A program made the translations under genes and the position numbers. 24,064 bases of DNA, from assembly GCA_025765615.1 (NCBI GenBank), contig JAIVFJ010000564.1, positions 1 to 24,064 on the forward strand, given 5' to 3'. Under the pieces are notes generated by a model. It did no database searches, was not told the origin of the DNA, and was given only the letters and a program-made list of their open reading frames with translations. Positions within the stretch are counted from its first letter, which is position 1; each line of letters opens with the position of its first letter. Source of the stretch: Zopfochytrium polystomum (taxonomy: Eukaryota > Chytridiomycota > Chytridiomycetes > Chytridiales > Chytridiaceae). Of this stretch, positions 8,789 through 18,056 are shown one piece after another.

Positions 8789-11700
8789 ATGACCAGCCAA
8801 ACAACTGCGTGGATTGTGGCATTTGTTTACAATGACCTTGGAAGGAAGATCCACGTTCCAACCAGCACGAGTTTTGATGGCTTGCTTCAGCTTGTGGCTG
8901 CAAGGTTCCAGATCTCTCCTGCCATTGAGTTGGTGTACGTGGACTCTGCCACCAGCGATGCAATGGTCCTTGACACCAGTGATGATCTGCCCAGTCGGCT
9001 TTCTCAGAATTACAAGTGGAAAGTAAGGTTCTTCCTTTTTTTGGCCTTGTTTCTCTCTTTGTTTCAGTGTGAATTGAACTTCACAAAATTCAAGGTGCTT
9101 GCTGTGAGCTCTGGTGCCACTGGAAATGTCGACCCTGCTGGCACAAGCAACCCAAGTGTAGTGGCTGCTCCTGCTGCTCCTGCTGCCCATGGTGACCCTG
9201 CTGCCCCTGCTGCTCCTGCTGCTACTGCAGCTCCCACCATTGCTTTTGGTGGCAACTCAACTGTGGCAGCTGCTGTTGGTGACAGCTATGATAAGAGTCT
9301 TCCACTGAAGAAAGGTGAGGAACCTGATTCAATTCGTTGCCTCAATGGCTCATGGCCAACTCTTTGGCTTGTTTTCTTGACTCTCCCAGATAAATGGATT
9401 GAGCTGATTCCGGATGACTGGGAATGCAAAAGCAGTGTTCAAAAACACCCCTTTTTCATCAGGTTTGTTCCTCGTTGCAGATCTCCCTGTGGCTTGCTCT
9501 CAAATCCTTGTCAGCTATCGGCAAGCTTCTGAGGCAGGTTTTGCGAGGAACCTGTTTGACAGAATGAAAATCACCCTGTTGGAAGGTTACACTGGATCTG
9601 TCCTCACTGAGGAGTCCAGGATGGGTGGAAGACATGCTTTTTGGGATGCAGAGTGCCTGGCTTATGCCCAGGATTGGGGAATCAACTTCATGTCTGGACT
9701 GTTTCACTCTTCAGTCATCATTCTCCTGTGTTCTGATGCAAGCATGGTCAGAATGCAAAAGGCTGACAAAGAGCCTGACAACTGCTTGTTGGAAGTGAGT
9801 ATGTTGTCTGTATTGGTATTCCCCTCTGACTAATGCGTCTAGTGGGAGCTTGCACTTCAGATGAAGAAAGAAAGAGGCCATGACATCCTTCCTGTTCTTC
9901 TTTCATGCCGAGATGAGGCGACCTTGGCAAATGGCAAAAAGGCAAAGGTCATGGTGGACTTCAGCACCTTTGATCTCGAGAAGTTTCCTGACCACCCCCA
10001 TGCCCACCCTTTAAGTCCTGGCCTCCAATCTGTGTCTCAAACAATCAAGATGATTTTAGACCTGAATGGGCCAAATTCAAATCCTGAGAATGATGTAATG
10101 AAGTGCGTGCCAACATCTTTTTTTTTTTAAATTACCTCTTTCATTACTTACACATGCCCTTCTTTTGACCTTCGCAGGATTGTGACTGAAGCCAGAGAAG
10201 TGTACAGTCGCCGAAAGGCTGAATTGAAAACACCTAGTCCAAGCCAAGATATTTCACTTTCCAGATTTAGTTTGGCTGAATTGGAGAACTGGTTGTCTCC
10301 CCTGTCTGAATTCATGGATCTTGAGAGGGAAGCTCTCCTGAAAAATGTGCTTTCTGGATCCAGGGTGTGGTTGCTCAAGAGAGTGTTCAAGTTTCTTTCT
10401 CCAGATGATCCCTCTGCTGCCAGCGCCAACAGGGTGATGTGGTTGAAAGGCGTGGCTGGAGTGGGCAAGTCTGTGATGGCAGCCATGGTCTCCAGGGAGC
10501 TGCAGGCGCAGGGAATGCTTGGGGGCTTGTTCTTTTGCAAGCATGATGACGAGCATCGCAGCAGTGCTCGAAACCTGGTCTTGACTCTTGTGTTTGGTCT
10601 TGCAAAGTTCAGTCTTCAGTATGGAGAGATTCTGCTTCAAGTCAAGCAAGACAATCCAGATATTCTGTCCAGATCTGTGTTTGAGATGATGAAAGTATTG
10701 CTTGTTCAGCCATTGGAGAAGGTTGTTGAAGGCAAGAAGCTGAATGTACCTGTGGTCCTGGTTGTGGATGCCCTGGATGAGTGTGGAGCAATTGGAAAGA
10801 GGAATGAGATTCTTGCAGTCTTTCAGGAACTGAACAGACTGCTTCCAGTCAATGTGAAGATGCTGGTGACTGGACGCCCTGAAGTAGATATTGTAAAAGC
10901 CTTTGAGAAGATTCCTTTTGAGGTGATTGAGCCAACGGCTGAAGAGAACACTCAGGACCAGATTGATTTCACAAGGAATTATCTCAGAACCTTGAGCATG
11001 AAGCAATCTGTGATTGATGAGGGATCTGAGATTCTGGTGTCAAAGTCTGCAGGAATTTTTGTCTGGCTTGTGACTGCTTGCACTTATTTGCAGAAATTAG
11101 AGACTGAAGAAATCACTCTTGAGCAAATTAAAGACCTTACTGAGGGTGACAAGATGGATGGAAGCATTGACTTGATGTATGACAGAATATTCAATGGCAT
11201 CCTTCAGTCTATCAAAGAGAGTTTTTTGGAAAATCTTCTCAGTGCAGTGTTGTCCATCATTGTTCTTGCCTATGAACCTATGACTGCAGCAGCCATTGTC
11301 TCTCTGCTGGACAATGAGATACCTGAAAATGTGATGAGGTGCATCCGGATGCTTGATCCTATCCTTGTGCTTGATGGTTTCACCAAGAAGATTAGGATTT
11401 TCCACAAATCTGTTAAAGACTACCTGATAAATCCTGAAAGATGCAAGTTATCTCTTCAGATTGACTCGAAAAGCAGCCACTCTGAATTTGCTGGCTTGTG
11501 CATCAGTGCAATGGACAAGAATCTGAAATTTAATATGTGTGATCTGCCATTCTCAGAATTCCATTCAGAGATTCCTGATTTTGATGAGAAGGTGAAGAAG
11601 GGAATCCCTGAGCATGTCCGATACGCAGTGAAGCACTTCTGGGAGCACGGCTTTGACTCATCTGTGGAAACTACCAGCGAGATTATTGAAGTGGAAGAGA

Positions 11701-13757
11701 ATCAGCCCTCAGAGGCATTGTCCCCCAAACAAGACACAACGGCCAAACGAAAGAAATCATTTTTCAGTTTATTCAAGAAGCAAAGCAGTACAAAAGATGT
11801 AGCCCAGTCAAGTGCACAAATGAGGAAACATCCAGTCAAGAGTGCTGCCCCTTTGTTCGTGACTTTCTTCAGCAAATTCTTTCAGATTGATCAGACTCTT
11901 CTTGCTGAATTGGAAAAATTTCTTTTGCAACACGGACATCACTTCTTGGAAGCATGCAGCTTGCTAGACTCACTCCATTTGGTGATTCCTGCCATGAGAG
12001 AGCTCCAGAGTCTTGTCACAATTCCTGAAAAGAAACGACTGTACACCCTGATGGAAGACATGAAAAGGGTTTTGCAAAAGTTTCTCATTCCACTCAAGGC
12101 ATCTGCGTTGCAAGTATACTTCACTGCGGTTCCATTCTCCCCAAGTGACTCTGAATTTTTTAAAACATTTGTTCAGAATCTGCCTGGAAGTGTGTCATGC
12201 CCCAAAGTTGTAAAGGGGCAACCACAATCTTGGCCTTCCTGTTTGAATATTCTTGAGGGACACTCTCTTCGGGTCTCCTCTGCAGCATTCAGTCCTGATG
12301 GGCAGTTTGTTGTGTCTGGAAGTTATGACAAGACAGTCAGGATTTGGAATGCTTCCACTGGTCAGGAGCTGCATAAGCTGGAGGGACACACTGATTTTGT
12401 CACCTCTGCAGCATTCAGTCCTGATGGGCAGTTTGTTGTGTCTGGAAGTTGTGATGAGACAGTCAGGATTTGGAATGCTTCCACTGGTCAGGAGCTGCAT
12501 AAGCTGGAGGGACACACTAGTTTTGTCAACTCTGCAGCATTCAGTCCTGATGGGCAGTTTGTTGTGTCTGGAAGTTGTGATGAGACAGTCAGGATTTGGA
12601 ATGCTTCCACTGGTCAGGAGCTGCATAAGCTGGAGGGACACACTGATCCTGTCCAATCTGCAGCATTCAGTCCTGATGGGCAGTTTGTTGTGTCTGGAAG
12701 TTGTGATGAGACAGTCAGGATTTGGAATGCTTCCACTGGTCAGGAGCTGCATAAGCTCGAGGGACACACTAGTTTTGTCAACTCTGCAGCATTCAGTCCT
12801 GATGGGCAGTTTGTTGTGTCTGGAAGTTGGGACGAGACAGTCAGGATTTGGAATGCTTCCACTGGTCAGGAGCTGCATAAGCTGGAGGGACACACTAATG
12901 ATGTCACCTCTGCAGCATTCAGTCCTGATGGGCAGTTTGTTGTGTCTGGAAGTTGGGACGAGACAGTCAGGATTTGGAATGCTTCCACTGGTCAGGAGCT
13001 GCATAAGCTGGAGGGACACACTAGTTTTGTCAACTCTGCAGCATTCAGCCCTGATGGGCAGTTTGTTGTGTCTGGAAGTAGGGACAAGACAGTTAGGATT
13101 TGGAATGCTTCCACTGGTCAGGAGCTGCATAAGCTGGAGGGACACCTTCTTCAAGTCACCTCTGCAGCATTCAGTCCTGATGGGCAGTTTGTTGTGTCTG
13201 GAAGTTATGACTGGACAGTCAGGATTTGGAATGCTTCCACTGGTCAGGAGCTGCATAAGCTGGAGGGACACTCTTGGTTTGTCAACTCTGCAGCATTCAG
13301 TCCTGATGGGCAGTTTGTTGTGTCTGGAAGTGATGACAAGACAGTCAGCATTTGGAATGCTTACACTGGCCAGGAGCTGCATAAGCTTGATGGTTTTTCA
13401 TTCAAAATATCTTCTGGATTTAGTGCTGATGGGGAATATGTTGTTTTGAAGGACAGAAATGGCAAGAGAATATTCGTCAAGCTTAGAACAGCATTGCTGG
13501 TGGACAGGAGCGATATCACACTCGAAGGTCCAAGCCTGGCACACAATTTTAGTGCACGTAATTTATCAGGACAGCGACTGCAGAGTGGGGAAGTGGTTCT
13601 TGAATCTGTGATAAGTGATGGTGTTTGGTTCAACTTGAATGTCACAAAAGTCTGTTTCTGGCTTCCTCCTGAATCTCGTGGTAATTTCCAGCTCCTCTCA
13701 AGGCAAAATATGTTTACTTTGGGTCAAGGCCCTTCTTCTATCATACAATTTTTATGA
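8789..13757 (+). CDS. NLR-type immune receptor: PB1-like, TIR, NACHT, WD40 repeats (about 1559 aa)
   Basis: Six exons join in frame: 8789-9022, 9068-9314, 9390-9434, 9481-9794, 9843-10102 and 10178-13757. Introns are 45-75 bp, all GT..AG. The start is the ATG at 8789. Residues 1-75 resemble a PB1 or ubiquitin-like fold (ELVYVDSATSDAMVLDTSDDL). An Ala/Pro-rich linker follows. Residues ~176-300 are TIR-like: ILVSYRQ, FWDAECLAY, SVIILLCSDAS and CLLEWELALQM, with E280 in the place of the glutamate needed by NAD-cleaving TIRs. NACHT has a P-loop GVAGVGKS (458-465) and Walker B VVLVVDALDECG (about 559-570). A helical region and a basic stretch (AKRKKSFFSLFKKQ) lead to nine WD40 repeats (1060-1437), a degenerate tenth and a C-terminal tail. 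STAND receptors of this design sense a ligand through the repeats, oligomerise by NACHT and signal through the N-terminal domain. No inactivating change is visible. Exon 3 is the least certain: skipping to an acceptor near 9436 also keeps the frame. Confidence 0.85.
12255..13388 (+). repeat. Nine tandem 126-bp WD40-coding units
   Basis: Each unit is exactly 126 bp (42 codons), beginning at GAGGGACAC (12255, 12381, 12507 and so on) and encoding the frame LEGH...SAAFSPDGQFVVSGS.D.TVRIWNASTGQELHK. Most of every unit is identical at the DNA level. Differences cluster in two small windows: the residues just after LEGH (TDFVT, TSFVN, TDPVQ, TNDVT, LLQVT, SWFVN) and the residues around the S-x-D-x-T step (YDK, CDE, WDE, RDK, YDW, DDK). 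A degenerate unit begins at 13389. Because the period is a multiple of three, long spurious ORFs also appear in another frame and on the opposite strand. Confidence 0.95.
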
Positions 13758-13838
13758 GATAATCACTCTTTCTCTTTGATGTTCTGTGTTTCTGTATTTT
13801 ACATCATTATCAAAGGCAGTGTTGTTGAATTTGGAGAA

Positions 13839-13844
13839 AATAAA
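13839..13844 (+). terminator. Poly(A) signal of the NLR gene
   Basis: AATAAA lies 82 bp after the stop codon, inside T-rich 3' UTR sequence. Confidence 0.65.
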
Positions 13845-14003
13845 AAGGAATGATTGCTTTGGACATTGAGAGATTGTTAGTCCTTTTGCTGCATTTTGCA
13901 CCCAAATACGCATAACAAATGATACTCATTTCTTTTAGTAACACCAAATTTATCATTTTCTTTTTATTAGATAGTGATGGGTTTGAATATATTTTCTTGT
14001 TAA
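13845..14003. other. Junction between NLR gene and AT-rich virus-like block
   Basis: Past the NLR poly(A) signal the composition becomes strongly AT-rich. No clear terminal repeat or target-site duplication marks the left edge of the virus-like block, so the exact boundary is unknown. Confidence 0.4.
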
Positions 14004-14680
14004 TTACTTGAAAACAAGTGACTTTCGGGATATTGTATGAATGATAGAAGACAAAATTATTAAAATGTAAAGACAGAAATGCAATATTTTAAATTTAATC
14101 CTAAAATAATGGAACGAAAAATAAGTTTTGCGTCGATTTTCTTTTGGTTCAGGCTTATAAGGAATTCCACGTAATCGTCTTTTAAGAATATATGGTGTAT
14201 TTTTCCAATTTTCAGTGAAATTTGTATTGTTAGCATAATAGTCATCAGAACTTAGCGTAACGTTACGATTAACATTAGAATTTGAACTTGAACTTGTAGA
14301 TTCGTCTGTGGAATCGTCAGATGTGTCTGTGGCAGAAGACATATCAGAATCTTCTCTAGTATTAAAAGATTGAAAGGCATCTGCCAGTTCATCGACTTCA
14401 CCTGAAGTAAAACATCGTTGAAGTTTAGAAGAAATATAACCATATGGGAAATGTTTTTTACGTGTAATGTAAAGATCATCTCGTCGTTGATTTTCAACAT
14501 AGTCTTCAAAATCCAACATTTCATCGTCAAATGCATCGTCGCCATCTTGAGGAACAACAGGGTTGCCCATAATCCTATCAACAGGGATCCAGTTATTAGC
14601 TGCTCGAGTAAAAGAGGTGTATACTGAACCACAATAGTTTTTAATATGATTGAGTTCTTGGTTATAATTTGTAGTTCGTA

Positions 14681-14687
14681 TTTTAAA
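14681..14687 (-). other. Slippery heptamer at a -1 frame change in gene B
   Basis: On the minus strand the coding sequence reads T TTA AAA in the 0 frame, the canonical X XXY YYZ pattern for -1 ribosomal frameshifting. Protein-like sequence leaves the 0 frame here and continues in the -1 frame (IRTTNYNQELNHIKNY). The downstream sequence is AT-rich and shows no evident stem or pseudoknot. Other breaks in the same gene are ordinary indels, so decay in a T5A4 run is the simpler reading. Confidence 0.4.
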
Positions 14688-16145
14688 AAGTCAAGAGAAG
14701 CTACTGGAACGTCGTTAACGTTATTTGATTTGTAATATTGAAGAGTTTCTGGGTAACTATTCTTTGAAATGACGACATCAATTAGAGCAATAGTGTAATG
14801 ATAAGTGACAGGATGAGCTCCTCCACGTTGATGTAAAGAATGTACAAGGGGAGGAGGGGGTCGTCGTCGAGTTTCGTTAATAGAGTGTAAAACATTTTGA
14901 ATAATATTATAAGATTGAAGTGCATAATTATAAGATTGTTCAGAAACAGGATTTGAAGTTAGATTTTTGTAAATAGAAGCTTTTTGGAGAGCGTTTTGAC
15001 TAGAATTTTTCATGGATTCTATGATACCTTTTTTAATGACTTTATTTTTGTATAAAGAAATAAGAGTGTTGTACAAAGATGTATTATCAAATGAATTTGA
15101 TACATTGTTAGAAAATATAGTTCTAGATGAAATATTGTCATTGAGAATAATTTCTAGATTAAGATGTATTTTACAGTCAACAGAATAAAGATCAGATCAA
15201 GTTCCAGCTGGAGGTAAATATCGAAGTCTAAAGATGGGTTTAAAAGACGTTTTATAAAGCACATTAATAAGAGGTCCTACAGGTTGCAAGCTTTCAAAAA
15301 CGAAAGGAGGTGACCTTTTTTCTTGAACAACAATGAAATCCAAGAGTGCTTTTTGAACTTCTTTATGAATAGTAATAATTTGATTTGGAGTAGTATTTGA
15401 TTTATACAAGACTTTTGCATCAATGTCTTTTGAAGCGGGAAGATCAATGTTGCGACGTTGTGCATCACCTCCAACAATAAAAGCCCTTGTATTAGTTAAA
15501 CGTTCAACACGTTGTCGAAGAGATACAAAAGTAGAATTAATATCAGAACGATAATGTTCAATAACTGTAGAATCGATATCGTCAAAGTATGAATCGTTTT
15601 GAGAAATGTATTGGATTTGTTTTTTTACAAAAGATGCAAATATGAAATCACGAAAATGAGGAGTATTTTGGAATAAAAGAGTGTATATATCAAGAACTTT
15701 GTTGAAATGAGCAAATCGATCAAAAGTGGGATCGTATTTAATTTGACTTTCAAACAAAGTATTAATCAATTTACGTCGCCAAAGATCAACATTTATTTCT
15801 TTGTCACGAATACCCAAGATCAATTCTATTGAAACAAAGAGACCATTGCCATTCAAATATCGAAGACTATTATCAGAAAAAGTTAATGTATTTTCTATTT
15901 GAACCAATCGGGTGTTGTCAGATCCATACAAGCCAAGATCAATAACCTCAAAATATCAGTAGTTGTTGAGTCACATTACCATCACTCGTGTTAGAAAGAT
16001 CAAAAGACTTTTTCCTATCAGTAATATTTGGCATTAACATTATTTCATTATCATAAGGTTCAAGGGTACTACTTAACATTTGAATATAAGTTTGACTGGC
16101 TCGATTGCCAAGATTTGAACGACTGATTCGTATATCTGTGCTAAG

Positions 16146-17598
16146 TGTGAGACTACACCGAGGTCTCAGTGATAAAGTCTAGGATTTTATTCGCAAAAAC
16201 AAGCGTACCTGTCATAAAACCGCAAGGATCGGGACCCCTATTATTGCTCCCGGTTCTTTAGTTTCCAAGGCGTTATCAAAGTGTATTTGCGGCTAACTCG
16301 TCTTTATTATTGGGCCTGCTCTTACTACTTTTGACTTAACAGTTTCTGTTGTGCCAGGGTTTTCTCAACATATTTTCTTTTTCGGTGACTAACAGAGACT
16401 GCCCAACTGCCAAGGGATGGGGTGCCTGACAGGCCGTACCCCAAGCCTGCCTAATTTATTATTTATTTTCGGCACTTGTACATACATGCATAGGGTTGGG
16501 GGGACTTAGAGCATTTGTGGTGGATGCTCCAAGTCAGGGGGGTTGACTTGCCAATTTTCTCTCTCTCTGTTTTTGGGCCATTTCGCTTTTTCCTATTTTT
16601 CTTCAATCTGATTTCTGTCCATTGGCACCAATACAGAGTCCCTTCAAATCCATCTGGCTCGCAAAGGTGAGGGTAGTGAGAGATGGTACACACCCGGGTG
16701 TGTACATGGTCCCTTCGTGGGGCTCCTCTTAAGGGGCCGTGGGTGGGGAATGCAGCTGGCCCCACCAGCGACTGTGTGACATTGCCGGCTCTGTGTTGGA
16801 GTGAGGATCCCCGGCGCTTGCCCGCCGCAACAACAGTGGTGGTGGTGGTGGCGACGACGGCGTCGTTGTCCCCAACCTTCCTGTCCCCGCGAGGGTGTTG
16901 TTGGCCGCACTCGGTGCAGCCCGCGACACCTGAGAGTTCGATCTACAAGCGCCTGCCTCGGTCCTATCGCTGTGAGGGTGAGATGCGTGAGTACGAGTGC
17001 GATGCGATAAAGCTCGTTGGTCGAGTGATCGTGCTGACACAGCCCAGCGGGGTGCGTGTACGATCGCAGGTGTTTCTGCGTGCGAGTTCCCTGCTGGCGA
17101 CCTTCCGACCCCTAAATAGTCGACTCCCTTCTCTCTCTCCCTCCCGTCGCTGGCGACGACAAGGGCTCCCGCAGCACCGTCCGCGACGAGGGGCGCTAGG
17201 TCCCGCCCTGTCCGTCCCGTCGCTATTAACCGCTCCTGTTGTTTTGAGATTAGGTTCCTGAGATAAAAACCCTCGTTTCCCTCTTCTCTCTCTTTATTCT
17301 GCGGTTGTGTTGCGCCCTCGGGAGTGCCCTTCCGTTTCCCCTCGCATCGGCCCGCGGCCACGCGAGTAATCGGTGCTCCAGCACCGATCCTTCAGAGGAT
17401 TGTCCCTCTGAATGTTCATTCTTTGTGTTTGAGACCCCTGTTAGACAGATCAGTGGGGATACTTTGTGGACTAGGCAAGTAGTAGGGTTGAAACACCCCC
17501 TAGACAACAGCCCAATAAAGTTAGTTTTAGCCTATTATTTGCTTTCCCTCACTCTAGGGCCCAGATCCCAGGGTCAAAGGAGTGAGTATAGTCTCACA
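16146..17598. mobile_element. 1453-bp LTR-like insertion, probable solo LTR
   Basis: The ends are inverted and imperfectly matching: TGTGAGACTACAC at the left and GTATAGTCTCACA at the right, giving the TG...CA termini typical of LTRs. A 4-bp target-site duplication TAAG flanks it (16142-16145 and 17599-17602). The interior is much more GC-rich than the host gene. It has no convincing ORF; open frames inside are GC-rich and lack motifs. If it reads on the plus strand, a TATA-like GAGATAAAAACC (about 17259-17270) and an AATAAA (about 17512-17517) fall in a sensible U3-R-U5 order. A non-autonomous DNA element with short inverted repeats is the alternative; 4-bp duplications occur in several retroelement groups. 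Confidence 0.6.
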
Positions 17599-18056
17599 TA
17601 AGAGTAATCTCTGAAATTTTATCTTGCAATAATTTTTGTATGTCTTGTGTAATTAATTTGATTTCTTCATATATTGAGCGTTATCTTCAGAATTTTTCGC
17701 AACAAAAAATACATCAAAATTACCTGGAAGGGTCGCTTCAGAAATAAGACTCTCAGGAAGAATATCACGAACAGCTGGATTATTGTTCAAAAGATTTCTG
17801 ACAAAAAAGCGACTCCGCAATTGAGATCCACCAATCCAATAAGTATATAATTTTTCATTTCTGCTATAGTTTCTCAATGAATCAGCAATATGCTTAATTA
17901 ATTCTTATTTTTGACTCAAACAAATCATTGAGTCCAGTTGATGAAATAAAATCAGAAAAACGTTTGCGATTTTTTATCTCATCTTTAAAAATAGTGTGAA
18001 TAGATTTGTTAAAATTACTCATATGTAGATTAACTATAACATGTAATTAAAAATAT

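Larger units (their letters stand above)
14004..18022 (-). pseudogene. Virus-like gene B: nucleotidyltransferase-like protein, broken (about 850 codons without the insert)
   Basis: The gene starts at ATG 18022, 34 bp after gene A, and runs to the stop at 14004. A 1453-bp insertion (16146-17598) splits it; dropping the insert and one TAAG copy rejoins the frame. Two segments look like nucleotidyltransferase motifs: IGGSQLRSRFF with GNFDVFFV downstream (about 17820-17710), and VGGDAQRRNIDLPASKDIDA (about 15474-15415), which has the GG...DxD layout of the polymerase-beta superfamily. This invites comparison with poly(A) polymerases of large DNA viruses (NCLDV), but that is inference. The C-terminal part has a Ser/Asp-rich acidic run and a hydrophobic tail. 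Breaks: single-base shifts near 17908 and 15948, an AT-repeat slip near 17670, an in-frame TGA at 15197-15199, and a change to the -1 frame at 14681-14687. It is clearly not translatable as one protein today. Confidence 0.6.

Noticed and set aside
12255..13388. Possible CRISPR or satellite array
   Set aside because: Units are 126 bp, contiguous and encode WD40 blades within a gene; no short repeats with unique spacers.
12195..13449. Two long ORFs (395 aa minus, 398 aa plus in another frame) over the WD40 array
   Set aside because: Shadows of the 126-bp repeat, whose period is a multiple of three so any stop-free frame stays open. The NACHT-WD40 frame is the coding one.
14681..14687. Firm call of programmed -1 frameshifting
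   Set aside because: The heptamer is perfect, but there is no visible downstream structure and neighbouring indels show that the gene is decaying; kept only as a finding.
15197..15199. TGA recoded as an amino acid
   Set aside because: The NLR gene appears to end at a TGA followed by a poly(A) signal, and the genes with internal TGA also carry frameshifts, so decay is the simpler explanation.
16683..17361. ORFs of about 190-210 aa on both strands
   Set aside because: Inside the GC-rich LTR-like insertion, low complexity, no motifs, and both strands open at once.
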